A stretch of DNA of 64,000 bases from Variovorax paradoxus (lineage in GTDB: Bacteria > Pseudomonadota > Gammaproteobacteria > Burkholderiales > Burkholderiaceae_C). This document shows positions 1-8,521 of this stretch, one piece after another. The first letter of the stretch is position 1; the number at the start of each line of letters is the position of its first letter. The notes under the pieces were generated by a model that did not search any database, was not told where the DNA came from, and saw only the letters and a program-made list of their open reading frames with translations. Made by a program: the position numbers and the translations under genes. Location: assembly GCF_018614875.1 (NCBI RefSeq), contig NZ_JAGGNW010000011.1, positions 310,001 through 374,000 of the forward strand, given 5' to 3'.

Positions 1-884
1 GGCAGGTCGATGGCGAGGATGCCGTCGGTCGTGCCCTTGCCGGCCTTCACGAGCTTCTCGAATTCGTCGAGCATCGCTTCCTGGTGCGCGCGGTTCAGGC
101 TCGGCGATGCGGCCATGACGATGTCGATGGCTTCCTTCTTGTTCTGCAGCGCGTACTTCCAGCCCTTGATGGTCGCGTTCATGAAGGCCTGCACCTGCTG
201 CGGCTTTTCGTTGCGGTATTTCTCGGACACGAGCACCGTGTCCTGCTGCACGATCACGCCGTAGTCGTCGGGCTTGATGAGCGTGAGCTTGTCGCCCAGG
301 CCCTGCGCCTTGAGCGTGTTGAGTTCGTTGTAGTAGGTGGCGGCGGCCACGTCGAACTGCTTCTCGACGAAGGGCGCCATCGAGCCCGACTGCGGCACGA
401 TGGTCAGGTCGCCCTGCTTCACGCCGGCCGAAGCGAGCATCGAATAGAGCGTGTACTGCGTGCCGGTGAACCACGTGGCCACCTTCTTGCCCGCGAAGTC
501 CTTCACCTGGGTGATGCCCGAATCCTTGTAGGTGACATAGGTGAAGGGCGTGGTCTGTACGGTGACGCCGATGCACACCAGCGGCAGGCCCTTCTCGCGC
601 GCCAGCAGCACCGTCTCCGTGCCGCCGGCCAGGCCGAAGGTGTCGTTGCCGGAGGCGACGAGGGTCTCGACATTGAGGTTGGGGCCGCCGGGGTTGATCG
701 TCAGATCGAGGCCGCCCTGGTCGTAGAAGCCCTTGGCCTTGGCCACGTAGAAGCCGGCGAACTGCGCCTGCGCCAGCCATTTGAGGCGCAGCGACACCTT
801 CTCCGCAGCGGATGCGGGCAGGCTCGCAAGAAGCGCCATCGACGCCGCGGCGAGAGTCAGGAAACGCAAGGACTTGAAAGACAT
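1..884 (-). CDS. ABC transporter solute-binding protein, NMT1/THI5-like (3' end missing)
   Basis: Periplasmic binding protein of an ABC importer. The first 294 codons are in the window; the C-terminus lies beyond position 1. The ATG at 884-882 is preceded by GAGG and followed by a signal peptide (basic SFKSLR, hydrophobic core, ending near PASAAEK). The mature part begins with VSLRLKWLAQAQFAGFYVA, the usual opening of NMT1/THI5-like proteins, a family that binds hydroxymethylpyrimidine precursors, riboflavin, taurine, nitrate or related nitrogen compounds. The ligand cannot be told from sequence. Permease and ATPase genes would be expected downstream, outside the window. It diverges from an amidase gene, which suggests uptake and hydrolysis of a nitrogen compound. 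A sigma-54-like element lies about 35 bases upstream. Confidence 0.88.
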   Translation of the reverse strand, partial: MSFKSLRFLTLAAASMALLASLPASAAEKVSLRLKWLAQAQFAGFYVAKAKGFYDQGGLDLTINPGGPNLNVETLVASGNDTFGLAGGTETVLLAREKGLPLVCIGVTVQTTPFTYVTYKDSGITQVKDFAGKKVATWFTGTQYTLYSMLASAGVKQGDLTIVPQSGSMAPFVEKQFDVAAATYYNELNTLKAQGLGDKLTLIKPDDYGVIVQQDTVLVSEKYRNEKPQQVQAFMNATIKGWKYALQNKKEAIDIVMAASPSLNRAHQEAMLDEFEKLVKAGKGTTDGILAIDL

Positions 885-916
885 TTGGAAGGCCTCATGG
901 ATACAAAAACTCTCTA

Positions 917-932
917 AGCAGTATCCATGCCA
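917..932 (-). promoter_or_regulatory. Sigma-54-type promoter candidate for the binding-protein gene
   Basis: Read on the minus strand the sequence is TGGCATGGATACTGCT. It has GG and GC twelve bases apart and agrees with the TGGCAC...TTGCW consensus at all but two defined positions. The predicted start of transcription, near 906, would leave a leader of about 22 bases containing the GAGG ribosome site. This is a pattern match only. Confidence 0.4.
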
Positions 933-971
933 CTAGTTTTTGGGCGGTTTTTCGGCTTTTGCAGCGATGAA

Positions 972-988
972 TTGGCCCAGAACATGCA
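972..988 (+). promoter_or_regulatory. Sigma-54-type promoter candidate for the amidase gene
   Basis: The plus strand reads TTGGCCCAGAACATGCA, again with GG and GC twelve bases apart and a terminal TGCA. The predicted start of transcription, near 999, is about 38 bases before the amidase ATG. It is weaker than the element at 917-932 because the central A and G of the -24 box are lost. Confidence 0.28.
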
Positions 989-1036
989 CTCCCGCATGGC
1001 ACCTGCCCCAACTTGAATCCTCCATGAACCGAATCC

Positions 1037-2455
1037 ATGCGCTCACTGACTGATCTCTCCGCCCGCGAGGCCGCCGAGCAGATGGCGCGGGGCGACCTGG
1101 GCGCCGCCGACTATGTGGATGCGCTGTTGCAGCGCAGTGCCGCCGCCGCCCCTCTCGGCGGCATGCTGCACCAGGATGCGCATCGCCTTCGCGGCGAAGC
1201 CCTGGCGCTCGACGCGGCACCCCGACCCGCCGCGGGCACGCGTCCCCTGCATGGCGTGCCGCTCGCGTTCAAGGACAACATCGACGTGCTCGGCCTTCCC
1301 ACCACCGCCGGCAGCCCGTGGATGGCGGACCACCGTCCGCGCCGCGCGGCGGGCGTGACGCAGCGGCTCCTGGCCGCCGGTGCACTGGTGTTCGGCAAGA
1401 CAAACCTGCACGAGTGGTCGCAAGGCGTCACCGGCCACAACCACGCTTTCGGCCCGTCGCGCAACCCTTTCGATCCATCGCGCATTTCCGGCGGCTCCAG
1501 CGGGGGCAACGCAACATTGCTTGGCATGCGCGCCGTTCCCGCGGCCATCGGCACGGACACGGGCGGCTCCGTCCGGGTGCCCGCCGCCCTGTGCGGCCTG
1601 GTGGGTTTCAGGCCCACCACCGGCCGCTGGCCTGGAGATGGACTGGTGCCTATCTCGCCCACTTTCGACACCGCAGGCGTCATGGCGCGCAACGTGGACG
1701 ATTGCGTGCTGATCGACCATGCGGTCGCCGATGGCCCCCTCCGGCTGGCGCCAGCGCCGCTCGCGGGCGTGCGCCTGGGCGTGCCGCAGCGCTATTTCTG
1801 GGAAGAGATCGATCCGCCGGTGGCCGCATTGGCACAAGGCGCGCTCGACCGGCTGCGCGGCGCCGGCGCGGTGCTGGTGCCTTGCGACTTGGGCGAGGCC
1901 GGGGCGCTGTTCCAGGAGGGCTCGATGTCGATCTCTCTCTACGAGATCCTGCCTGCGCTGAAGGCCTACTTCGCGCGCCACGCGCGCCCCTTCGATGCCC
2001 GCGCACTCGCCGATGCCGTCGTGAGCCCCGATGTGCGGCCGCTGTTCGAGCGCCTGTTCGGACCGGGCGCGATCAGCACGCCAAGTTACCGCCACGCACT
2101 CGGCGTCCTGCGCCCGCGCATGCAGGAAGCGTATAGGCGCTGCTTCGCACAGAACGCCATCGCGGCGCTGGTGTTCCCCACCAGCCCGCTCTGCGCAGCA
2201 CGCATCGGCGAAGACGTGGAGGTCATGCTGTGCGGCCGGCAGGTATCGGCCTTCTCCGCCTACATCCGCAACACGGGTCCGGCCGGCATGGCGGGACTAC
2301 CCGCGCTGAGCCTGCCGATGGGCCTCGCGCACGGCGGCCTGCCCGCGGGAATGGAACTGACAGGCCCGGCCGGATCGGACAGCGCGCTGCTCGCGCTGGC
2401 GCTCGGCATCGAAGCTGTTCTTCCGCCCGCGCCGGTAGCGCCCGCCATCGCCTGA
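1037..2455 (+). CDS. Amidase, amidase-signature family
   Basis: A cytoplasmic hydrolase of carboxamides, 472 residues, the normal length for the family. The Ser-cisSer-Lys triad is intact: Lys79 in LAFKDNID, Ser154 in GGSSGGN and the nucleophile Ser178 in GTDTGGSVR. The 24-residue spacing between the serines matches fatty acid amide hydrolase. No signal peptide is seen. There is no Shine-Dalgarno sequence ahead of the ATG at 1037. No GatB or GatC partner is nearby, so it is unlikely to be GatA; allophanate hydrolase, AtzE-like or aryl-amidase roles all remain possible. Its divergent pairing with an NMT1-like binding protein suggests that it acts on an imported amide or a breakdown product of one. 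The family call is firm and the substrate unknown. Confidence 0.9.
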   Translation: MRSLTDLSAREAAEQMARGDLGAADYVDALLQRSAAAAPLGGMLHQDAHRLRGEALALDAAPRPAAGTRPLHGVPLAFKDNIDVLGLPTTAGSPWMADHRPRRAAGVTQRLLAAGALVFGKTNLHEWSQGVTGHNHAFGPSRNPFDPSRISGGSSGGNATLLGMRAVPAAIGTDTGGSVRVPAALCGLVGFRPTTGRWPGDGLVPISPTFDTAGVMARNVDDCVLIDHAVADGPLRLAPAPLAGVRLGVPQRYFWEEIDPPVAALAQGALDRLRGAGAVLVPCDLGEAGALFQEGSMSISLYEILPALKAYFARHARPFDARALADAVVSPDVRPLFERLFGPGAISTPSYRHALGVLRPRMQEAYRRCFAQNAIAALVFPTSPLCAARIGEDVEVMLCGRQVSAFSAYIRNTGPAGMAGLPALSLPMGLAHGGLPAGMELTGPAGSDSALLALALGIEAVLPPAPVAPAIA

Positions 2456-2520
2456 AGGCTTACATCGCTTCGCGCGAGCGGCCGTCGCGGCATGCCACTG
2501 CTCTCTGCAAATGCTGCAAT

Positions 2521-2826
2521 ATGCACATCATGGACACTCGGCCGAGCTTTCCCTCCTGGTGGCGCGCCGGCGCGCTCGCCTATACCGCCGCAGGCGTTGT
2601 GTGCGTGGTTTCCAGCGCGGCGTTTCCCCAAAGCGAGATGGCCATGCTGGCGGCGATCGCGGGGGCGTTGCCGTGGTCGCTGGCCTTGTTGACGCTCGAC
2701 CTGGCGCCGGGCGTGGCGCAGACCGCGCTCCTCCTGCTTGCCGGAAGCTGGACGGTCAACGCCGGGCTGCTCTGGTGGCGGGCGCTGCGGCACGCCACGC
2801 ATCGGCGGCCAGCGCAGGACGGCTGA
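2521..2826 (+). CDS. Small hypothetical membrane protein
   Basis: A 101-residue protein of no family I recognise. It is mostly hydrophobic and looks able to form three membrane segments, around residues 15-35, 40-60 and 65-85, with a basic C-terminus (RALRHATHRRPAQDG). Two in-frame ATGs, at 2521 and 2530, could start it, and neither has a strong ribosome site. It lies 65 bases after the amidase and 96 bases before the next gene, so it may be read from the amidase promoter. Codon use looks normal for the region. Confidence 0.55.
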   Translation: MHIMDTRPSFPSWWRAGALAYTAAGVVCVVSSAAFPQSEMAMLAAIAGALPWSLALLTLDLAPGVAQTALLLLAGSWTVNAGLLWWRALRHATHRRPAQDG

Positions 2827-2922
2827 CGAAGGATTGCCGAAGGCCGTTCGGTGCGATCATTTCGCCATTCGTTCATCGCGCGCGATGCGCGCGCCCCGCA
2901 TTCCGACCTCGAAGGTTCTTCC

Positions 2923-4065
2923 ATGCTTCCCGACACGCAAGTCAACAAACCGCTGATCGGCATCGCCGGCGGCCGCCACTCGCTCGATACGCCAGCGCTC
3001 CTGCTCGACCTTGGCGCCATGACGCGCAACATCGAGCGCATGGCCGCCTTTGCCAAGGCGCACGGCGTCGGCCTGCGGCCGCACGTCAAGACGCACAAGT
3101 CGGTGGAGATCGCCCGCCGCCAGGTGGCCGCGGGCGCCATCGGCGTGAGCTGCGTCACGCTGGGCGAGGCCGAGGTCATGGTCAAGGCCGGCATTCCGGA
3201 CGTACTGATCACCTCGCCGGCAGTCACCCCGAGCAAGATCGCACGCGTGGTCAAGCTTGCCAGGCTCGCCGGTCCCGGCGGATTGATGGTGGTGGTGGAC
3301 GACCCGCGCAATGCCGCGGACCTTGCCGCCGCCACGCTCGGCCTGCCGCATCCGCTCGAGGTGCTGGTCGACTACGGCGCCGGCTACAACCGCACGGGCG
3401 CGGCCAGTGCGGCGCAAGTGCTCGAACTCGCGCGCCACATCGCGGCCGACCCGCGGCTGAAGCTGCGCGGGCTGCAGGCCTATGCCGGCAATCTGCAGCA
3501 CATCGCCGATCGGGAACAGCGCACTGCCGCCGCGGCCAGCCTGCGCGAAACCATCGCGCGCATCGTCGCGGAGGCCAGGCGCAGCGGGATTCATTTCGAC
3601 ATCGTCTCCGGCGCGGGCACCGGCACCCATGATCTCGACGCGCAACGGGACGCTTTCACCGAGCTGCAGGCGGGTTCCTATGTGTTCATGGACGCGGAAT
3701 ATGCGCAGGTGCTGGAGGAGCCGGGGCAGCCATCGCCCTTCGAGGTGTCCCTGTTCGTGCAGACGGCGGTGGTGAGCACCCATGCGGCGGAGTGGGTCAC
3801 GGTCGACGGCGGCACCAAGTGCTTTGCAACCGACAGCGGCGTGCCGCTGGTGGCGCGCGGCGCCGATCCGGCGAGCCGCTACGCCTTCTTCGGCGACGAG
3901 CACGGCAAGCTGCTGTTCGCCGGGCAGCGGCCCGCGCTCGGCGACCGGGTGGAGTTCATCACGCCGCATTGCGACCCGACCGTCAACCTGCACGATGCCT
4001 ACCATGTGGTCGACGGCGACACCCTGGTGGCCATCTGGCCGGTGGATGCGCGCGGCAGGCACTGA
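2923..4065 (+). CDS. D-threonine aldolase / DSD1-family PLP enzyme
   Basis: A fold-type III PLP enzyme of 380 residues, with an alanine-racemase-like N-terminal barrel and a C-terminal metal-binding domain. The PLP lysine is Lys56 in RPHVKTHKS. The C-terminal ITPHCDPTVNLHD carries the histidine and aspartate expected to bind the divalent metal. Family members cleave D-3-hydroxy amino acids to glycine and an aldehyde (D-threonine aldolase) or deaminate D-serine; sequence alone does not decide between these. The ATG at 2923 was chosen because the barrel domain starts about 20 residues later. An in-frame GTG at 2851 would add an arginine-rich stretch not typical of the family. Confidence 0.85.
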   Translation: MLPDTQVNKPLIGIAGGRHSLDTPALLLDLGAMTRNIERMAAFAKAHGVGLRPHVKTHKSVEIARRQVAAGAIGVSCVTLGEAEVMVKAGIPDVLITSPAVTPSKIARVVKLARLAGPGGLMVVVDDPRNAADLAAATLGLPHPLEVLVDYGAGYNRTGAASAAQVLELARHIAADPRLKLRGLQAYAGNLQHIADREQRTAAAASLRETIARIVAEARRSGIHFDIVSGAGTGTHDLDAQRDAFTELQAGSYVFMDAEYAQVLEEPGQPSPFEVSLFVQTAVVSTHAAEWVTVDGGTKCFATDSGVPLVARGADPASRYAFFGDEHGKLLFAGQRPALGDRVEFITPHCDPTVNLHDAYHVVDGDTLVAIWPVDARGRH

Positions 4066-4092
4066 GCCCGCACAAGGACCCAGGCCGACTCT

Positions 4093-4404
4093 TCAGACCC
4101 GCGGCAGTGCTGCGAGGAAGGTCGACACGACGATGGCCGCCGCGCGGTCCAGCAAGAGGACATCGGCCACCTCGAAGGCGTGCGGCGCAGTGCGTCCGCT
4201 CGTTCCCAGCGGCTTGCGGATCTCGACAAGGACCTCTGCCGCCAATTCGCGATCGCTGCGTGGCTGGCCGTCGGGACGCATCACCCACTCGTCCACCCGC
4301 TCGAACGGAATGCCGCGGAAAACCGCGACGACGGGTATGTACTTGTAGCGATCCTCGCCCACCAGCACGGGCAAATTGAGGTTGCAGAAAAACGTGGTCG
4401 ACAT
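4093..4404 (-). CDS. Hypothetical protein
   Basis: A 103-residue soluble protein that I do not recognise. It opens MSTTFFCNLNLPVLVGEDRY and has a mixed composition with several acidic and aliphatic stretches and no membrane segment. The ATG at 4404 was chosen; a TTG at 4425 would add seven residues, and neither has a clear ribosome site. It is convergent with the D-threonine-aldolase-type gene, 27 bases away. The phase is open over its length and competing frames are low quality, but support is limited to that. Confidence 0.45.
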   Translation of the reverse strand: MSTTFFCNLNLPVLVGEDRYKYIPVVAVFRGIPFERVDEWVMRPDGQPRSDRELAAEVLVEIRKPLGTSGRTAPHAFEVADVLLLDRAAAIVVSTFLAALPRV

Positions 4405-4661
4405 GCGGATCGCCGTCGCAATCAAAAGGATTAATTGTTAAGGAATGTGACCAAGGCATCCATTCTTTCCTGCCCGTTTTCCTTGGCATGTCGTGACCTT
4501 CCTCACACAAAGAGAACCTTTGGAGAAGCTTTGTCGTTCAGGATCAATGAAAGAAATAATGCTTACTTCTTACACATTGTGCCACTTGTGCCGCGGTGTG
4601 CCTGCCTTCTGTCCCAAGAAGGCAAAAAGGCGGCGATCCGGCCTGGGGGGCCCCCGTCTGC
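4405..4661. other. Intergenic region without a recognisable gene
   Basis: This 257-base stretch is richer in A and T than its surroundings. It contains an inverted repeat, GCCTTCT and AGAAGGC around a six-base loop near 4608-4627, but the adjoining homopolymer is an A-run on the plus strand, so it is not an intrinsic terminator in either direction. No convincing promoter or open frame is seen. Confidence 0.5.
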
Positions 4662-5495
4662 TCAGGCTCGGGCGGGTGCGCTGAATCGCGGCGGGCGCCG
4701 TTCGATGTTGGCCTGCACGGCTTCCACCTGGTTCGCGCTTCCGATCAACGCCTGCTGCTCCACCGATTCGGCGATCAGCAGATCGGCGGCGCTGTGCGAT
4801 AGCGCCGCATTGAGCAGGCGTTTGCCCGCGCGGATGGCGTCGGGGCTCTTGCCCGCGATGTCGTGTGCCATCTGAAGCGCTTGCGCCAGCGGATCGTCCG
4901 CCAGCCGCGTGGCGAAGCCGAGCTGCAGCGCTTCCTCGCCGGAGAAGATGCGACCCGTGAAGGTGAGCTCGCGCACCACGTCGCTGCGGGCGAGTTCGCG
5001 CATCAGCACCATGCCGCCCATGTCGGGCACCAGGCCCCACTTGATCTCCATCACCGACAACCTGGTGTCGGGCGCCACGATCCGGATGTCGGCGCCCAGG
5101 GCCACTTGCAAGCCCCCGCCGAAAGCCACGCCATGCACCGCGGCAATGACGGGCACAGGCACCTCGCGCCAGGCCATCGCGACATACTGGGCCGCATTCG
5201 AAATGCCATGCGTCCGCGTGGACAGATCGGCGCCGCTCGCGGCCGCGCCCAGTACCGCGCTGGCGGCGCCCTGCCCCATGCGCTCGAAGGAGGCCATGTC
5301 CAGGCCCGCGCAAAAAGCCTTGCCCTGGCCCGAGATGACCACCGCGCGCACGGCGGCGTCGCCGCGCAGGGCTTTGCCCGCTTCGATCAGCGCGTCGAAC
5401 ATTGCGGGATCGAGCGCATTCATCTTGTCCGCGCGTGCAAGCTGCAGTTCCACCACGCCATCGGGGTGGCGGGTCCATTCGATTCGCTCGTCCAT
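4662..5495 (-). CDS. Enoyl-CoA hydratase/isomerase (crotonase family)
   Basis: A cytoplasmic acyl-CoA enzyme of 277 residues, the usual crotonase size. The oxyanion-hole strands are seen as FCAGLDMASF near residue 60 and VHGVAFGGGLQVALGADIR near residue 110. The residues GLVPDMGGM fit a crotonase that hydrates or isomerises a CoA thioester. Members act in fatty acid or aromatic degradation and the substrate cannot be assigned here. The ATG at 5495 is preceded by AAGGAGAC. An upstream extension to 5681 exists but is arginine- and glycine-rich and has no family counterpart. The gene stands alone and is divergent from phoX. Confidence 0.87.
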   Translation of the reverse strand: MDERIEWTRHPDGVVELQLARADKMNALDPAMFDALIEAGKALRGDAAVRAVVISGQGKAFCAGLDMASFERMGQGAASAVLGAAASGADLSTRTHGISNAAQYVAMAWREVPVPVIAAVHGVAFGGGLQVALGADIRIVAPDTRLSVMEIKWGLVPDMGGMVLMRELARSDVVRELTFTGRIFSGEEALQLGFATRLADDPLAQALQMAHDIAGKSPDAIRAGKRLLNAALSHSAADLLIAESVEQQALIGSANQVEAVQANIERRPPRFSAPARA

Positions 5496-5582
5496 TCCAC
5501 GTCTCCTTCGGTTTGCGCCAGTATCGCCCGGCACCGGTGCTCGGCGATGATGGCGCCTGTCGCCTACCCAACACCTGGACCC

Positions 5583-7451
5583 ATGCCCCTGGACCGCCGG
5601 ATCTTTCTGCAATCGGGTGCCGCCGCCGTGGTGGCACTGCTTCACCCTCACGAAGCCAGCGCATCCGCTGCCCCGGCCCAAGACGGTCGGGCCGTGCTCG
5701 GCTTCACCGCTGTGCCGGCCTCACTGCGCGATGCGGTGGTGGTGCCGCCGGAATACGAATGGCAACTGCTCTACCCCTGGGGCACGCCCACCGGCATGGC
5801 AGGCCACCCCATGCCGGCCTTCGCACCCGACGGCAGCAACAGCGCGGCCGACCAGGCACTGCAGGCCGGCATGCATCACGACGGCATGCACTTCTTTCCG
5901 CTCGCGGCACCGGGCCACGGCCTGCTCGTGATGAACCACGAGTACACCGACGAGCAATTGCTCCATGCCGATGGCATCGGGGAGTGGAACGCCGAGAAGG
6001 TGCGCAAGTCGCTGCACGCGATGGGTGTCTCGGTCATCGAGATCCGCCGCGCGCGCGATGGCTGGCGCCAGGTAAGGCCCTCGCCCCATGCGCGGCGCGT
6101 GCACGGCCGGACGCCCATGCGCATCGCCGGCCCTGCCGCGGGCGCGGCGCCGATGCGCACCGCCGCCAATCCGGCCGGCGACGAAGTGCTGGGTACCTTC
6201 GCCAACTGCGCGATGGGCGTCACGCCCTGGGGCACCTACCTGACCTGCGAAGAAAACTTCCACGGCTACTTCGGCGGCCCGAAGGAATCGGCGAAAGACA
6301 TCACGCCCGTGCAGCGCCGCTACGGCACGGTGCCCGGCTCGCAATGGGTGGAGTACTGGCGCTTCGAGGAAAGGTTCGACATGAGCCGGCATCCGAACGA
6401 AGCCCACCGCTTCGGCTGGGTGGTGGAGATCGATCCCTTCGATCCCGCGGCCAAGCCGATCAAGCGCACGGCACTCGGGCGCAAGCGCCAGGAAAGCGCG
6501 ACCTGCACGCTCGCCAGGGACGGGCGTGTGGTCGTCTACATGGGCGACGACGCGAGATTCGAATACATCTACAAGTTCGTCAGCCACGGCAAGGTATCGG
6601 CGGCCGGCGGCGGCTCTCAGGCCTCTGCCAACAGCCGCCTGCTCGACGAAGGCACGCTCTACGCCGCACGCTTCGATGCCGACGGCCGCGGCCGATGGCT
6701 CGAACTCGTGCACGGCCGCAACGGCCTCGACGCGGGCAGCGGCTTTGCCGACCAGGCCGAGGTGCTGATCCACGCCAGGCTGGCCGCCGACGTGGTGGGC
6801 GCCACCCCAATGGACCGTCCCGAATGGATTGCGGTGCATCCGCAGACGGGCGAGGTGTACGTCACCCTCACCAACAACAGCCAGCGCGGCGACCCGGGCA
6901 AGCCCGCGACGGATGCCGCCAACCCGCGCGCCGGCAACCTCTTCGGCGGCATCCTGCGCTGGCGCGAAGACGACGGCGACGCGGGCAGCGCGAGCTTTGG
7001 CTGGGACCACTTCGCGCTTGCGGGCGATCCCTCGCAGACGGGCAGCGGCGCGCGCTATCCATCGGGCGATGCCGACGTCTTCGGCAGCCCCGACGGCTTG
7101 CACTTCGACGGCGGCGGCCTGCTCTGGATCCAGACCGACATGAGCGGCCAGCTCATCGGCAAGCCGCCCTACGTTTCGCTCGGCAACAACCAGATGCTGT
7201 GCGCCGATCCGGCAACCGGCCGCATCAAGCGCTTCCTGACGGCGCCCAGCGGCAGCGAGGTGACGGGCTGCGTGGTGACGCCGGACCGGCGCACGCTGTT
7301 CGTCAACATCCAGCACCCGGGCGAATCACGCGACGACGGCAGCGCGACACCGAACAGCGCATGGCCCGACGGCACGGCGCCCGGCAGCGCGCGGCCGCGC
7401 TCGGCAACACTCGCGATCCGCCGGCGCGACGGCGGCATCGTCGGCACCTGA
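5583..7451 (+). CDS. PhoX-family (DUF839) phosphatase
   Basis: A 622-residue exported protein of the PhoX family, calcium- and iron-dependent alkaline phosphatases usually moved by Tat. The N-terminus LDRRIFLQSGAAAVVALLH has a twin arginine and hydrophobic segment, though the motif is not canonical. Family features include an LVMNHEYTDEQLL block near residue 120, GTYLTCEENFHGYFGG near residue 220, and the acidic WIQTDMSGQ block near residue 520. The ATG at 5583 is set just before the signal; an ATG at 5547 would add 12 residues. Expression may be phosphate-controlled, but no Pho box is evident in the short upstream gap. The next gene follows after 29 bases. Confidence 0.85.
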   Translation: MPLDRRIFLQSGAAAVVALLHPHEASASAAPAQDGRAVLGFTAVPASLRDAVVVPPEYEWQLLYPWGTPTGMAGHPMPAFAPDGSNSAADQALQAGMHHDGMHFFPLAAPGHGLLVMNHEYTDEQLLHADGIGEWNAEKVRKSLHAMGVSVIEIRRARDGWRQVRPSPHARRVHGRTPMRIAGPAAGAAPMRTAANPAGDEVLGTFANCAMGVTPWGTYLTCEENFHGYFGGPKESAKDITPVQRRYGTVPGSQWVEYWRFEERFDMSRHPNEAHRFGWVVEIDPFDPAAKPIKRTALGRKRQESATCTLARDGRVVVYMGDDARFEYIYKFVSHGKVSAAGGGSQASANSRLLDEGTLYAARFDADGRGRWLELVHGRNGLDAGSGFADQAEVLIHARLAADVVGATPMDRPEWIAVHPQTGEVYVTLTNNSQRGDPGKPATDAANPRAGNLFGGILRWREDDGDAGSASFGWDHFALAGDPSQTGSGARYPSGDADVFGSPDGLHFDGGGLLWIQTDMSGQLIGKPPYVSLGNNQMLCADPATGRIKRFLTAPSGSEVTGCVVTPDRRTLFVNIQHPGESRDDGSATPNSAWPDGTAPGSARPRSATLAIRRRDGGIVGT

Positions 7452-7480
7452 AACCAAAAAACAGAAAAAGGAGACCTTGC

Positions 7481-7870
7481 ATGAGCATCCGCATCGTTCG
7501 CCTCGGCACGCCGCGCACGGCCGGCGAAGGCCTGCGCATCGGCACCGTGCGCCGCCCGCCGCGCGGGGTCCCGAAGACCGAGTTCGCATCGCAGGACTGG
7601 TATGACCTGTGGTACCCGAACCTCGCGCCTTCCGCGGAGACCATGAAGCTGGGCCAGGAAGCGGAAACGCCCGCGCAATGGAACGCCTTCATGCGCAAGT
7701 ACAAGGCCGAGATGGCCGAGGCCGACGCAAGCCGCAGCATCGACCTGTTGGCCGCCCTGTCGCACTCCGCCGCGTTTTCCGTCGGCTGCTACTGCGAAGA
7801 CGAGTCGCGCTGCCACCGCTCGCTGCTGCGTGGCCTGCTGGCCGAGCGCGGAGCGGACATCGCGAATTGA
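7481..7870 (+). CDS. DUF488 family protein
   Basis: A 129-residue cytoplasmic protein of the DUF488 family, whose function is unknown. The family signature is seen: an N-terminal IRIVRLGTPR strand, the central FASQDWYDLWYPNLAPS, and the C-terminal CYCEDESRCHRSLL with three cysteines and a histidine that could bind metal. The ATG at 7481 is preceded by AAAAAGGAG at good spacing. It lies 29 bases after phoX and is probably co-transcribed with it. It ends two bases before the convergent GST gene. Confidence 0.85.
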   Translation: MSIRIVRLGTPRTAGEGLRIGTVRRPPRGVPKTEFASQDWYDLWYPNLAPSAETMKLGQEAETPAQWNAFMRKYKAEMAEADASRSIDLLAALSHSAAFSVGCYCEDESRCHRSLLRGLLAERGADIAN

Positions 7871-7871
7871 T

Positions 7872-8480
7872 TCAGACCGGCGGCAGGGCCATGAAAGCCG
7901 GCAGCTTTTCCGCATTGGCCGCAAAGGCTGCGAGCGAGGGGAAATCGGCCGGCGGACCGAACTCGGGAAGCATCATTCGCGTGAAGCCCCAGGCGACGGC
8001 GCTTGTCAGGCCGGCCTGCCCGATGGTGGTTTCGTCGACCACCGCGGACAGTTTCTGAATCTCGGCTTCGAGCCCGGCATAAGCGGCGGCCAGCTGCCCC
8101 CGCACCCTGTCGACCCACGGCGCATGCTGTTTCTCGGGCGGGCGCAGGTTGCGTTCATAGACGATCTGCACTGTTTTCTCGCATGCCGCGAGCGCGAGCC
8201 CCAGCATCCGCAGCGCATGCAGCCGCTCGGCGCCGCCGGGCGGCATGAGGCTGCGGCCTGCCATGGTCTCCGCGTGGTCGATGATCAGCGTGGAATCCAT
8301 CAGCAGCGTGCCGTCGTCGCACACCAGCGTCGGCGCCTTGACCACGGGATTGATCTCCCGAAACTGCTCGAAGGTGCGGAAGACCGAGACCGACCGGTGT
8401 TCGAACGGAAGACCCAGCAGGCGCAGCGAAATAGCCGCGCGGCGCACGTAGGGAGAGTCGAGCATGCCTATGAGTTGCAT
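7872..8480 (-). CDS. Glutathione S-transferase family protein
   Basis: A 202-residue GST with an N-terminal thioredoxin-like domain (MQLIGMLDSPYVRRAAISL, residues 1-80) and an alpha-helical C-terminal domain. The likely catalytic serine is in LDSPYVRR, and the cis-proline region is PVVKAPTLV. The short class resembles bacterial GSTs close to the zeta or beta classes; the substrate is not known. The ATG at 8480 is preceded by AGGAAAAAA. It runs in the same direction as the SDR gene upstream, 41 bases away, and may share its transcript. Confidence 0.88.
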   Translation of the reverse strand: MQLIGMLDSPYVRRAAISLRLLGLPFEHRSVSVFRTFEQFREINPVVKAPTLVCDDGTLLMDSTLIIDHAETMAGRSLMPPGGAERLHALRMLGLALAACEKTVQIVYERNLRPPEKQHAPWVDRVRGQLAAAYAGLEAEIQKLSAVVDETTIGQAGLTSAVAWGFTRMMLPEFGPPADFPSLAAFAANAEKLPAFMALPPV

Positions 8481-8521
8481 TTGCTTTTTTCCTGAGGGAT
8501 GACGCGCAACGATACCGCGTG

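Noticed and set aside
1029-1037. Shine-Dalgarno sequence for the amidase
   Set aside because: No AGGA-like stretch lies in the ten bases ahead of the ATG. The out-of-frame ATG at 1023 could not start the same protein.
4608-4627. Inverted repeat considered as a terminator of the enoyl-CoA hydratase gene
   Set aside because: On the minus strand the T-run comes before, not after, the stem, so it cannot act as an intrinsic terminator in that direction.
4863-5582. Long upstream extension of the PhoX frame
   Set aside because: It overlaps the enoyl-CoA hydratase gene on the other strand, which has clear family motifs; the Tat-like signal fixes the start near 5583.
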